A stretch of 39,187 nucleotides of DNA, taken from contig UQRL01000024.1 in assembly GCA_900543555.1 (NCBI GenBank), positions 1-39,187 on the forward strand, in the 5' to 3' direction. The stretch comes from an uncultured Oscillospiraceae bacterium (GTDB lineage: Bacteria; Bacillota; Clostridia; Oscillospirales; Acutalibacteraceae). The notes under the pieces were generated by a model. It did no database searches and was not told where the DNA came from. It saw only the letters and a list, made by a program, of their open reading frames with translations. Made by a program: the position numbers and the translations under genes. This document shows, piece by piece, positions 25,164 to 33,418 of the stretch (positions within the stretch are counted from its first letter, which is position 1; the number at the start of each line of letters is the position of its first letter).

Positions 25164-25682
25164 ATTAGCAAACAGGAACTGCAGATCAACGAACAGATCC
25201 GGGACAAGGAGCTCCGCGTTATCGACTCTGACGGCACTCAGCTGGGCATTATGCCCCTACGCAGGGCCATGGAGCTGGCAGAGCAGAAAAATCTGGACTT
25301 GGTGAAAATCGCTCCCCAGGCAAACCCGCCGGTGTGCAAGATCATTGATTACGGCAAATTCCGCTTTGAGCAGGCCAAGCGGGAAAAGGAAGCGAGAAAG
25401 AACCAGCGTGTCGTTGAGATCAAGGAGGTCCGCCTTTCTCTCAATATCGACACCCACGATTTTGAGACCAAAAAGAACCACGCCCTGCGTTTTATCAGCG
25501 AGGGCAACAAGGTGAAGGCCTCCATCCGGTTTCGCGGCCGGGAAATGGGGCACCCTGAGCTGGGGCTGGAGATCATGCGCCGGTTTGCCGACGCCATGAG
25601 CGAGGTGGCCAACGTGGAAAAGCCCGCCAAGCTGGAGGGCAGGACCATGCTGATGTTCCTGGCCCCCAAGCCCGCCAAATAA
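25164..25682 (+). CDS. infC: Translation initiation factor IF-3 (AUU start)
   Basis: IF3 binds the 30S subunit, monitors start codons and prevents early subunit joining. The product has the N-domain (INEQIRDKELRVID, GIMPLRRAMELAEQKNLDLVKIAP, PPVCKIIDYGKF), the basic linker (about 73-90), and the C-domain (EVRLSLNIDTHDFETKKNHALRFI, then VKASIRFRGREMGHPELG). The best ribosome site GGAGGTG (25151-25157) is 6 bases before ATT at 25164, matching the well-known AUU start by which IF3 limits its own synthesis. From there the protein has 172 residues and a standard family start. In-frame GTG 25146 and ATG 25149 lie upstream of or beside the ribosome site and are rejected. Confidence 0.95.
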   Translation: MSKQELQINEQIRDKELRVIDSDGTQLGIMPLRRAMELAEQKNLDLVKIAPQANPPVCKIIDYGKFRFEQAKREKEARKNQRVVEIKEVRLSLNIDTHDFETKKNHALRFISEGNKVKASIRFRGREMGHPELGLEIMRRFADAMSEVANVEKPAKLEGRTMLMFLAPKPAK

Positions 25683-25716
25683 TGTTGTTTCAAAATATCC
25701 TAAGGAGGAACGTACA

Positions 25717-25920
25717 ATGCCGAAACTGAAAACGCACAGCGGCGCCAAGAAGCGCTTTAAGCTTTCCAAAAATGGAAAGGTCATTCGCGGCCATGCCAAC
25801 ACCAGCCATCTTCTGAACGGCCATGGCAAGACCCCCAAGAGCAAGCGTGCCATGCGCGGCACCACCGTAACCGATAAGACCAACGTGGCTGCCATCAAGC
25901 GGATGCTGCCCTACAAATAA
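25717..25920 (+). CDS. rpmI: 50S ribosomal protein L35
   Basis: L35 of 67 residues, with the family opening MPKLKTHSGAKKRFKLS and ending IKRMLPYK. It is a small, highly basic protein of the large ribosomal subunit. ATG follows AAGGAGGAACGTACA. It sits 34 bases after infC. An unusually long 143-base spacer separates it from rplT. Confidence 0.97.
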   Translation: MPKLKTHSGAKKRFKLSKNGKVIRGHANTSHLLNGHGKTPKSKRAMRGTTVTDKTNVAAIKRMLPYK

Positions 25921-25963
25921 GAGAGGAAACAGCGCTTTTCTTTAAAAGACAGCGCGCTGCGGC

Positions 25964-26022
25964 GGCAGGGCCCCGGGGGCCGCGCCGCTGCCCTCTGCAG
26001 GGGATTGCCCCAGAGATTTTTT
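25964..26022 (+). other. Structured spacer with terminator-like hairpin between rpmI and rplT
   Basis: A hairpin GGCAG-GGCCC/GGGCC-CTGCC (25964-25992, apical loop CGG, several unpaired bases on the right side) is followed at once by CTCTG..GGG/CCC CAGAG with six T (25993-26022). The second has the form of a weak intrinsic terminator within the operon, 42 bases before rplT. It may tune rplT separately from infC-rpmI; this is inferred. Confidence 0.5.
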
Positions 26023-26063
26023 GAAGTTTACCTGGTTTCACCATAAGAAAGGATGGTATAGGA

Positions 26064-26417
26064 ATGGCTAGAGTTAAGGGCGCGATGATGACGCGCAAGA
26101 GAAGAAAAAAGGTATTGAAGCTCGCCAAGGGATATTGGGGCGCCAAGAGCCGTCACTTTAAAATGGCCAAGCAGGCCGTGATGAAGTCTGGCAACTACGC
26201 CTTCATCGGCCGCAAGCAGCGCAAGCGTGACTTCCGCCGCCTGTGGATCACCCGTATTTCTGCGGCCTGCCGTATGAACGACATCAACTACTCCACCTTT
26301 ATGAACGGCCTGAAGAAGGCGGGCGTCACCCTGAACCGGAAGATGCTCTCTGAGATCGCCATTGCCGATCCGGCCGGCTTCACCGCCCTGGTGGAAAAGG
26401 CCAAGGCTGCGTTATAA
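26064..26417 (+). CDS. rplT: 50S ribosomal protein L20
   Basis: L20, 117 residues, binds 23S rRNA early in large-subunit assembly and in Firmicutes represses its own operon through the leader. The sequence [57 protein letters not shown] and [22 protein letters not shown] is unmistakable. ATG at 26064 follows AAAGGATGG with about 8-10 bases spacing. Confidence 0.97.
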   Translation: MARVKGAMMTRKRRKKVLKLAKGYWGAKSRHFKMAKQAVMKSGNYAFIGRKQRKRDFRRLWITRISAACRMNDINYSTFMNGLKKAGVTLNRKMLSEIAIADPAGFTALVEKAKAAL

Positions 26418-26431
26418 AAAAGCTGAAAGTG

Positions 26432-26470
26432 CGCCCGAGGCAAGGGATTGCCTTGGGCGTTCCTGTTATT
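26432..26470 (+). terminator. Rho-independent terminator after rplT
   Basis: CGCCCGAGGCAA, loop GGGA, TTGCCTTGGGCG (12-bp stem with one G-U pair) followed by the T-rich TTCCTGTTATTT, starting 15 bases past the rplT stop. Confidence 0.8.
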
Positions 26471-26567
26471 TCCCTGCGGGCGCTTCCCGCTGGGAAACGG
26501 GGAGGGCCTGCCGGCGGGCTGGTCCTCCCCCCTTCGATGTGGAAGATTTGGAAAGGGGGTCGGCGGG

Positions 26568-27383
26568 ATGGAGGCCATTACCAGCCGGCAAAACAAAGTG
26601 GTGCGAGAGGCGGCAGAGCTTTTGTCCTCTGCGGGGGAGCGCCGGAAACGGCGGCAGTTCCTCTGCGAGGGCGCCCGCCTTTGTGAGGACGCGGCCCGCT
26701 CTGGGGTGGAGATTCTGCGGTGCTTTGTCACGGAGGGCGCCCGGGAAAAGTATGCCCACTATCTGCAGCCCGTGCTGGCAGCCAGCGGAGAAAGCTATCG
26801 GATCGCGGACCATGTGGCGGGGCTGCTGTCCTCCACAAAGCATCCCCAAGGGGTGTTCTGCCAATGCCGCTGGCCCCGCAGCCTGCAAGAACCCCCGGCC
26901 CGGCGGGAAACCTCCTGCGCAGTGCTGGAGGACCTGCAGGACCCGGGCAACCTGGGCACCATCCTCCGCACGGCAGAGGCGCTGGGGGTTTCACAGGTGT
27001 GCCTTTTGGGGGAGTGCTGCGACCCCCTCTCCCCCAAGGCCCTGCGGGCTTCTATGGGGGCGGTGTTCCGCCTGAGCCTGTGGGAAGAGCCCCAGCGGGA
27101 GCGGCTGTGCTCTCAGCTGCGGGGGGACGGATACACCCTGCTGGCCTCTGTGCCGGAGAAGGGCGCTTGCCCCGTGACAGAGGCGGGGCTTGCCCGGGGA
27201 AAATTTGCGGTATTTATTGGAAATGAGGGGAACGGTCTGACAGAGGAAACCATCGCCCTGTGCCACAGCCGGGTGACTATCCCTATGGCGGGCCGGGCGG
27301 AGTCCCTGAACGCCTCGGCGGCGGCCACAATCCTGTTGTGGGAGCTGGCCCGAGGGCAGGAAGGAGAGCGGGCTCATGGATGA
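26568..27383 (+). CDS. TrmH-family (SPOUT) RNA 2'-O-methyltransferase
   Basis: A 271-residue SPOUT methyltransferase with an N-terminal substrate-binding domain (ITSRQNKVVREAAEL, about 4-18) and the three TrmH motifs: LEDLQDPGNLGTILRTAEALG (about 123-143), FIGNEGNGL (about 218-226), and IPMAGRAESLNASAAATILLWE (about 241-262) forming the knot that binds AdoMet. It should methylate a ribose in 23S rRNA or tRNA; the exact nucleotide is unknown. ATG at 26568 is selected because the family start MEAITSRQNK follows it and GGAAAGGGGG is upstream. Longer in-frame starts run into the rplT terminator. Its end overlaps the dprA ATG by 8 bases. Confidence 0.93.
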   Translation: MEAITSRQNKVVREAAELLSSAGERRKRRQFLCEGARLCEDAARSGVEILRCFVTEGAREKYAHYLQPVLAASGESYRIADHVAGLLSSTKHPQGVFCQCRWPRSLQEPPARRETSCAVLEDLQDPGNLGTILRTAEALGVSQVCLLGECCDPLSPKALRASMGAVFRLSLWEEPQRERLCSQLRGDGYTLLASVPEKGACPVTEAGLARGKFAVFIGNEGNGLTEETIALCHSRVTIPMAGRAESLNASAAATILLWELARGQEGERAHG

Positions 27384-28740
27384 GCGGGTGTACTGGATTT
27401 GGATACAGCATGGCTTTGGGGAGGGCAGCCCTATGCCCTGGCGGATCCACCAAAGCTGGCCCGGAGGGGTGCGAGGCTTTTACGAGGATGGGCCCCGGGC
27501 TTGGAACAGCATGCCCAGCATTCGGGAGAAAGAGGCGGCCGCCTTGTACAGTTTTTCCCTGGAGGAGGCCCAGGCGCAGCTGGAGTATGCCGAACGGGTA
27601 AATTGGCAGGTGATTACCCCGGAGTGTGAAAAATATCCCCTGGCGCTGAGGAATATTTTTGACCCTCCTGCGGTACTGTATGGGAAAGGGAGCCTGCCCG
27701 ACGTGGACCGGCAGCCAACTATCGCGGTGGTAGGCGCCCGGAAGGCTCAGAAGGTTTCGGAGGAAAAGGCGAAAGAGTTTAGCTACCAGCTGGCCATTGG
27801 AGGCGCGGCGGTGGTTACAGGGGGAGCGGTGGGCATTGACGCCGCGGCCATTTTGGGCGCCATGAGCGGAGAGGGGCCGGTGGTCAGTGTGCTGCCGGTA
27901 GCCCTGAACAGCTCTTACCCCAGCCGGAATGCCTTTCTGCGCCAAAGCCTTCTGGAACGGGGCGGGGCCCTGCTGACGGAGTATTTCTCCCAGCAGACCC
28001 CCAGCTATGGCACCTTTCAGGTGCGAAACCGCCTGATTACCGGCCTGGCCTGCGGGGTGTTGCTGCTCCAGGCCGCTCAAAAGAGCGGGACTATGCTCTA
28101 TGCCGCCCATGCCAAGGATCAGAACCGGGATGTTTTCGTCTGGCCGGGCGCCTGTGGGGATGCAGCCTTTGCCGGCGGACGTGGGTTGATTGAGGACGGC
28201 GCCAAGGCGGTGGAGCGGGGCGAGGACATTTTAATGGAATACAGCCACCGATTCTGGAAGGAGGAACGGGTCATCCCGCTGTTCGTCCCCCAGAAGGATT
28301 TGGATGAGCAGGAAGTGCTCCCCGCCCTGGCAGACCCGGGGCAGGAGCCGCCTACCCCGCTGGAAGAGGCCGTGCTGGCCGTTTTGACCCGGAACCCCCA
28401 ATCTGCCGCCCAGCTGGAGGAACAGACCGGCTTGCCCGCCGGGAAATTGCTGGGGGTCTTGACGGAGCTGGAGCTGCGCGGTGTGTGCCGCGCCTGCCCG
28501 GGTGGGCGCTATTGCCTGGGGGAGCAGAAGCCCCAGAAAAGCCGGGACACCGGCGGCACGCTGGCCCTCACTGGGGAGCAGGCCCTGGTGCTTACCGCCC
28601 TGGAAGAGCGTCCCCGCTCTGTGGCCCAGCTGGAAGAGTGCACCGGCCTGCCCGCCGGGAAACTGCTGGGGCTGTTGACAGAGCTGGAGCTGCAGGGCCT
28701 GTGCCAGTCCTGCCCGGGCAAGCGCTACCGCCGGACGTGA
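27376..28740 (+). CDS. dprA: DNA-processing protein DprA with tandem winged-helix tail
   Basis: DprA protects incoming single-stranded DNA and loads RecA in transformation. The 454-residue product has an N-terminal SAM-like helical region (about 1-75), then a Rossmann-like core: AVVGARKAQKVSEEKAKEF, VTGGAVGIDAAAILGAM, VSVLPVALNSSYPSRN, LLTEYFSQQTP, FQVRNRLITGLACGVLLLQAAQKSGTM and FVWPGA. The first motif departs from the usual GSR..S.YG. The C-terminal part carries two copies of the DprA winged helix, AQLEEQTGLPAGKLLGVLTELEL (about 346-368) and AQLEECTGLPAGKLLGLLTELEL (about 418-440), 72 residues apart, where one is usual. The ATG overlaps the methyltransferase gene end. Confidence 0.93.
   Translation: MDERVYWIWIQHGFGEGSPMPWRIHQSWPGGVRGFYEDGPRAWNSMPSIREKEAAALYSFSLEEAQAQLEYAERVNWQVITPECEKYPLALRNIFDPPAVLYGKGSLPDVDRQPTIAVVGARKAQKVSEEKAKEFSYQLAIGGAAVVTGGAVGIDAAAILGAMSGEGPVVSVLPVALNSSYPSRNAFLRQSLLERGGALLTEYFSQQTPSYGTFQVRNRLITGLACGVLLLQAAQKSGTMLYAAHAKDQNRDVFVWPGACGDAAFAGGRGLIEDGAKAVERGEDILMEYSHRFWKEERVIPLFVPQKDLDEQEVLPALADPGQEPPTPLEEAVLAVLTRNPQSAAQLEEQTGLPAGKLLGVLTELELRGVCRACPGGRYCLGEQKPQKSRDTGGTLALTGEQALVLTALEERPRSVAQLEECTGLPAGKLLGLLTELELQGLCQSCPGKRYRRT
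28405..28731 (+). repeat. In-frame direct duplication of the DprA winged helix
   Basis: Two similar stretches of about 110 bases, 28405-28514 and 28621-28731, are exactly 216 bases (72 codons) apart, both within dprA. Protein and DNA are alike over the segment from the AQLEE motif to the CPG..Y end, so this is an old internal duplication under selection, not an assembly artefact. Confidence 0.8.
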
Positions 28741-28760
28741 GCACCAAAGCGCCCTTCTTT

Positions 28761-28800
28761 GCAAAAAAGTCCATGGGCCGGTCCGGGGCTTTTTTGCAAA
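28761..28800 (+). terminator. Probable rho-independent terminator after dprA
   Basis: GCAAAAAAG and CTTTTTTGC form a 9-bp stem with further pairing CC/GG inside, followed by AAATTTT. It lies 20 bases past the dprA stop and just before the topA promoter. Confidence 0.65.
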
Positions 28801-28807
28801 TTTTAAT

Positions 28808-28836
28808 TTGACAAACACTCCCTGCCGGAGTATTGT
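28808..28836 (+). promoter_or_regulatory. SigA-type promoter of the topA operon
   Basis: Perfect TTGACA, 17-base spacer, TATTGT. The leader of about 88 bases is G+C-rich with a GGCC/GGCC and a GGCGG..AACCGCC hairpin. It probably drives topA through smc. Confidence 0.82.
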
Positions 28837-28930
28837 AAAATGGATATACCCCGGGCGGCCTGTCTGGCCGGGCGGGGTTGCAGAACCGCCTCCGGTAGGG
28901 GGGCGGAGGAAAAAGGAGCGTGACAGATGC

Positions 28931-31027
28931 ATGTCGAAATTGGTGATTGTGGAGTCGCCTTCCAAGGCGAAGACCATTCAGAAATATCTGGGCAAGGGCT
29001 ATGAAGTGGTGGCCTCCAACGGCCATGTGCGGGACCTGCCCAAAGCCCGCCTCAGCGTGGACGTGAAAAATGATTTTAAGCCCAAATACAGCATTATCAA
29101 GGGAAAGGAGAAGCTGGTTAAAGAGCTGAAAGAGGCGGCCGCCGAGTCTGACGGTGTGCTGCTGGCCACCGACCCGGACCGGGAAGGGGAGGCCATCTCC
29201 TGGCACCTGGCCTATATCCTGGGCTTGGATGAGAACGCCCCCGACCGGGTGACCTTCAACGAGATCACCCGCACCGGCGTGGAGGAGGGCATGGCCCACC
29301 CCCGGGCCATCGACCTGGACCTGGTCAACGCCCAGCAGGCCCGGCGCATCCTGGACCGGCTGGTGGGCTATACCCTCAGCCCCTTTTTGGCCAAAACCAT
29401 CCGTCCCCGGCTTTCCGCCGGGCGGGTGCAGTCCGTGGCAGTGCGGATGATCGTGGACCGGGAGGAGGAGATCAAGGCCTTTGTGCCCCAGGAATATTGG
29501 ACCATCGACGCGAAACTGACGGCGCCACCCTCGAAGGCAGTGTTTGCCGCTGCCTTCTACGGGGACGAGAACGGGGAAATCAAGATCAATTCCCAGGAAG
29601 AGTCTGACAAGCTTTTCGCGGAGCTGGAGAAGGAGGACTTTCTGGTCACCGCCGTGAAGAAGGGCAAAAAGAACCGTTCGCCTGCGCCGCCCTTTATCAC
29701 CTCTACCCTGCAGCAGGAGGCCAGCCGCAAGCTGGGCTTCCAGGCCCGGCGCACCATGAAGGCCGCCCAGGAGCTGTATGAGGGCGTGGAGATTGAGGGG
29801 ATGGGCTCCATCGGCCTGATTACCTACATGAGGACGGACTCCCTGCGCATTTCTGAGGATGCCATCAAGGACGCCGCCTCTTATATTGAAGAGCGCTGGG
29901 GCAGCAAATACCTGCCTTCTAAGCCGCGGCACTTTAAGTCCCGTGCCAATGCTCAAGACGGCCACGAGGCCATCCGCCCCTCTACCATCAGCTTGACCCC
30001 CGACCAGGTGAAGAGCTCTTTGACCTCGGACCAATACAAGCTCTACAAGCTCATCTGGGAGCGCTTCATCGCCTGCCAGATGGCCAACTGCGTGATGAAC
30101 ACCACCCAGGCCACCATCAACGCCGGGCGCTACATCTTCAAGGCCTCCGGCTTCAACGTGGCTTTCGAGGGCTTTACCACCCTGTATGAGGAGAGCAAGG
30201 ACGAGGAGGAGAAGGCCGGCAAGGACCTGCCCCCCCTGGAAGAGGGCATGAAGCTGAAGGTGAAGGACCTGAAGGGCAACCAGCACTTCACCCAGCCGCC
30301 GCCCCGCTACACCGAAGCTTCCCTCATCAAGACACTGGAGGAAAACGGCATTGGCCGGCCTTCCACCTATGCGGCCACCATCTCCACCATCACCACCCGG
30401 GAGTACGTCACCCGGGAGGGAAAAGCCTTCAAGCCCACAGAGCTGGGAGAGGTTATCACCAAACTGATGAAGGAGCGCTTCCCCAAAATTGTCAATGTGA
30501 AGTTCACCGCCCAGGTGGAGGACGAGCTGGACGCCGTCCAGCGGGGGGACGAGGATTGGGTGGAGACCCTGCGGAAATTCTATGAGGATTTCGATAAGAC
30601 TGTGCAGAAGGCCAAAAAGGAGATGGACGGGGTCAAGATCAAGCTGAAAGAGGACGAGACCGACGTTATCTGCGAGAAGTGCGGCCGCCGCATGGTGGTG
30701 AAGGTGGGCCGGTACGGCAAGTTCTTGGCCTGCCCCGGCTATCCCGAGTGCAAAAACGTGAAGAAGATTGTCAACGACACCGGCGCCGAGTGCCCCAAGT
30801 GCGGCGGCAAGATCATCCAGCGCAAGTCCAAAAAGGGCCGGGTGTTCTATGGCTGCAGCGAGTACCCCAAGTGCGACTTTGTCTCTTGGGACCCGCCCAG
30901 CAAGGAAAAGTGCCCTGTCTGTGGCAAAACCCTGATGCAGAAGAAGAGCAAGGATAAAACCCTGTACTGCGTCACCCCCGGCTGCACTTTCCCTGGAAAG
31001 CGCCCTGCTGAGGAGGACGAGGGCTGA
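28931..31027 (+). CDS. topA: DNA topoisomerase I (type IA)
   Basis: TopA relaxes negative supercoils behind polymerase. The 698-residue protein has an N-terminal TOPRIM domain (KLVIVESPSKAKTIQKYLG; ATDPDREGEAISWHL with the Asp-x-Asp-x-Glu metal site), the type IA core with QQARRILDRLVGY, and active-site Tyr299 in GLITYMRTDSLRIS. Three C-terminal four-cysteine zinc ribbons begin near Cys581, Cys621 and Cys661. The start is ATG 28931. The ribosome site AAAAGGAG is 12 bases away, longer than usual, but there is no in-frame start between. The next gene begins one base after the stop. Confidence 0.97.
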   Translation: MSKLVIVESPSKAKTIQKYLGKGYEVVASNGHVRDLPKARLSVDVKNDFKPKYSIIKGKEKLVKELKEAAAESDGVLLATDPDREGEAISWHLAYILGLDENAPDRVTFNEITRTGVEEGMAHPRAIDLDLVNAQQARRILDRLVGYTLSPFLAKTIRPRLSAGRVQSVAVRMIVDREEEIKAFVPQEYWTIDAKLTAPPSKAVFAAAFYGDENGEIKINSQEESDKLFAELEKEDFLVTAVKKGKKNRSPAPPFITSTLQQEASRKLGFQARRTMKAAQELYEGVEIEGMGSIGLITYMRTDSLRISEDAIKDAASYIEERWGSKYLPSKPRHFKSRANAQDGHEAIRPSTISLTPDQVKSSLTSDQYKLYKLIWERFIACQMANCVMNTTQATINAGRYIFKASGFNVAFEGFTTLYEESKDEEEKAGKDLPPLEEGMKLKVKDLKGNQHFTQPPPRYTEASLIKTLEENGIGRPSTYAATISTITTREYVTREGKAFKPTELGEVITKLMKERFPKIVNVKFTAQVEDELDAVQRGDEDWVETLRKFYEDFDKTVQKAKKEMDGVKIKLKEDETDVICEKCGRRMVVKVGRYGKFLACPGYPECKNVKKIVNDTGAECPKCGGKIIQRKSKKGRVFYGCSEYPKCDFVSWDPPSKEKCPVCGKTLMQKKSKDKTLYCVTPGCTFPGKRPAEEDEG

Positions 31028-31028
31028 T

Positions 31029-32405
31029 ATGGAACATCAGAGCGTGACCGTCCTGGGGGCGGGCCTGGCAGGCTGTGAGGCCGCCTGGCAGCTGGCCCGC
31101 CGGGGCTTCCCCGTGACCCTCTATGAAATGAAGCCCCAGAAATTTTCCCCGGCCCATCAAAGCGGGGATTTCGCGGAGCTGATCTGCTCCAACTCCCTCA
31201 AGGCCAGCCGCATCGACAGCGCCGCCGGCCTCTTAAAGGAGGAGATGCGCCGGTTCGGCTCCCTGCTGATGGCCTGCGCGGAACAATCCGCTGTGCCTGC
31301 CGGGGGCGCCCTGGCCGTGGACCGGGGGGAGTTCTCCCGCTTGGCCACCCAAGCCATCGAGGGGGAGCCCCTTATCACCGTGATGCGGGAGGAGGTTACG
31401 GAGATCCCGGAGGGCCCTGCCATCGTGGCCACCGGCCCCCTGACCAGCCAGCACCTCTCTGAGAAGATTCAGGCCCTGTGCGGGGGCGGCCTCAGCTTTT
31501 TCGACGCGGCGGCCCCCATCGTCACCCGGGAGAGCTTGGACATGGGCCACTGCTTCGCCGCCTCCCGCTATGGCCGGGGGGACCAGGATGGGGAAGAGGG
31601 GGACTATCTCAACTGCCCCATGAATAAGGAGGAGTACGATGCCTTCGCGGAGGAGCTGGTGAAAGCGGAGCGGGCTCCGGTCCACAGCTTTGACGCCCGG
31701 GACCCCAAAGTCTACGAGGGCTGCATGCCCATTGAGGTGCTGGCCTCCCGGGGGCACGACGCCATCCGCTTCGGCCCCATGAAGCCGGTGGGTCTGCGGG
31801 ACCCCCGGACGGGCCACCGGCCCTGGGCGGTGCTGCAGCTGCGCACGGAGAACCGGGAGCGCACCCTGTTCAACCTGGTGGGGTTTCAGACCAACTTAAA
31901 GTTTGGGGAGCAGCGCCGGGTGTTTGGCATGATCCCCGCCCTGCGGAACGCGGAGTTCGTCCGCTACGGCGTCATGCACCGGAACACCTTCCTGAACTCC
32001 CCCGGCCTGCTGGCGGGCGACTATTCCCTCTGCCAGCGGCCCACACTGTTCTTCGCCGGGCAGATCACCGGGGTGGAGGGCTACATGGAGTCCGCCTCCT
32101 CCGGTATTCTGGCGGGGATCAACATGGCGCGGCGGCTGTGTGGAAAACCCACCCTGCTGTTGCCGGAAACCACTATGATGGGGGCCCTTTCCCGGTATGT
32201 CTCTGGCTATGAGGGCAAGGACTTCCAGCCCATGGGGGCCAACTTTGGGGTGCTGCCGCCCCTTTCCGAGAAGATCCGGGACAAGCGGCAGCGGTATGGA
32301 ACCCTTTCCCGGCGGGGCCTGCGGGACCTGGAGGCCTATTGCCGGGAGATGGACGAGCCCCTGCGAGAAAGCGCTGTGAGCGCGCAAGAGGAGGAGAACG
32401 TATGA
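31029..32405 (+). CDS. trmFO: Folate/FAD-dependent tRNA (uracil-54-C5)-methyltransferase
   Basis: TrmFO makes m5U54 in the tRNA T-loop using methylene-tetrahydrofolate and reduced FAD. The 458-residue protein has the N-terminal FAD dinucleotide loop GAGLAG (10-15), YEMKP, FAELICSNSLKAS with the catalytic Cys53, and EGCMPIEVLASRG with the second cysteine at 232. The family-specific C-terminal part includes PGLLAGDYSLCQRPTLFFAGQITGVEGYMESASSG. It is usually next to topA in Firmicutes, as here. Its stop overlaps the plsX start (ATGA). Confidence 0.97.
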   Translation: MEHQSVTVLGAGLAGCEAAWQLARRGFPVTLYEMKPQKFSPAHQSGDFAELICSNSLKASRIDSAAGLLKEEMRRFGSLLMACAEQSAVPAGGALAVDRGEFSRLATQAIEGEPLITVMREEVTEIPEGPAIVATGPLTSQHLSEKIQALCGGGLSFFDAAAPIVTRESLDMGHCFAASRYGRGDQDGEEGDYLNCPMNKEEYDAFAEELVKAERAPVHSFDARDPKVYEGCMPIEVLASRGHDAIRFGPMKPVGLRDPRTGHRPWAVLQLRTENRERTLFNLVGFQTNLKFGEQRRVFGMIPALRNAEFVRYGVMHRNTFLNSPGLLAGDYSLCQRPTLFFAGQITGVEGYMESASSGILAGINMARRLCGKPTLLLPETTMMGALSRYVSGYEGKDFQPMGANFGVLPPLSEKIRDKRQRYGTLSRRGLRDLEAYCREMDEPLRESAVSAQEEENV

Positions 32406-33403
32406 AGATCATTGTAGACGCCTTTGGCGGGGATAACGCCCCCCAGGAGATTTTGCTGGGCTGCGCCCAGGCCCGGGCCGATCTGGGGGTGGATATCCTT
32501 CTCACTGGGGACAAGGCCCGCCTGGAGGCCTGCGCCAAGGAGCTGGGCCTCTCTCAGGACCTGGCGAAAATGGAGATCCTCCCCTGCGGGGAAATCTTGA
32601 CCATGGAGGACGAGCCCACCAGCGTCATCCGGGAGAAAACAGACAGCTCTATGGCGGTGGGCCTGCGGGCCCTGGCCCAGGGCCGGGGCGACGCCTTTGC
32701 CAGCGCCGGGAACAGCGGCGCCCTGGTGGTGGGGGCCACCACCATCGTCAAGCGGGTGCGGGGCGTCAAGCGGGTGGCCTTTGCCCCGGTGATGCCGGGC
32801 AGCAACGGCTTTTTCATGCTCATTGACGGGGGCGCCAACGTGGACTGCCGCCCGGAGATGCTGCTGCAGTTCGGCCTGATGGGCTCGGCCTATATGAAGA
32901 GCGTCATGGGCATTGAGAACCCCCGGGTGGCCCTGGCCAACGTGGGCGCGGAAGAGCACAAGGGGGACCAGCTCCGGCAGGAGGCCCTGGCCCTGCTGAA
33001 GGCCTGCCCGGACATCCGCTTTACCGGCAATATCGAGGCCCGGGACATCCCCTACAACCAAGCGGACGTGGTGGTGGCCGACGGCTTTACCGGCAACATG
33101 ATCTTAAAGCTGTACGAGGGCGTGGCCATGGCCCTGATGGACAAGATCAAGGGCGTGTTTATGGGCAGCCTGAAGGGAAAGCTGGCGGCGGCCATGGTCT
33201 ACAACGACCTGAAGAAGATGAAAAAAGAGCTGGACTACAACGAGTACGGCGGCGCGCCCATCATGGGCTGCTCCAAGCCCGTGTTCAAGATCCACGGCAG
33301 CGCCAAGGCCTCCACGGTGAAGAGCGCCCTGGCCCTGAGCCGGGACTACACCCAGTCCGGCATCATCGAGCAGATCGGGCAAGCGGTCTCGAAAAAAGGG
33401 TAA
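32402..33403 (+). CDS. plsX: Phosphate acyltransferase PlsX
   Basis: PlsX converts acyl-ACP to acyl-phosphate for phosphatidic acid synthesis, working at the membrane with PlsY. The 333-residue protein begins KIIVDAFGGDNAP and has SAGNSGALVVGAT, DGGANVDCRPEMLLQF, NIEARDIPYNQADVVVADGFTGNMILKL and EYGGAPIMGCSKPVFKIHGSAKA, all typical. ATG at 32402 follows GAGGAGAACGT. It is directly joined to trmFO by a 4-base overlap. The usual upstream rpmF and downstream acpP are absent here. Confidence 0.97.
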   Translation: MKIIVDAFGGDNAPQEILLGCAQARADLGVDILLTGDKARLEACAKELGLSQDLAKMEILPCGEILTMEDEPTSVIREKTDSSMAVGLRALAQGRGDAFASAGNSGALVVGATTIVKRVRGVKRVAFAPVMPGSNGFFMLIDGGANVDCRPEMLLQFGLMGSAYMKSVMGIENPRVALANVGAEEHKGDQLRQEALALLKACPDIRFTGNIEARDIPYNQADVVVADGFTGNMILKLYEGVAMALMDKIKGVFMGSLKGKLAAAMVYNDLKKMKKELDYNEYGGAPIMGCSKPVFKIHGSAKASTVKSALALSRDYTQSGIIEQIGQAVSKKG

Positions 33404-33418
33404 GGAGGGGGACAGGCC

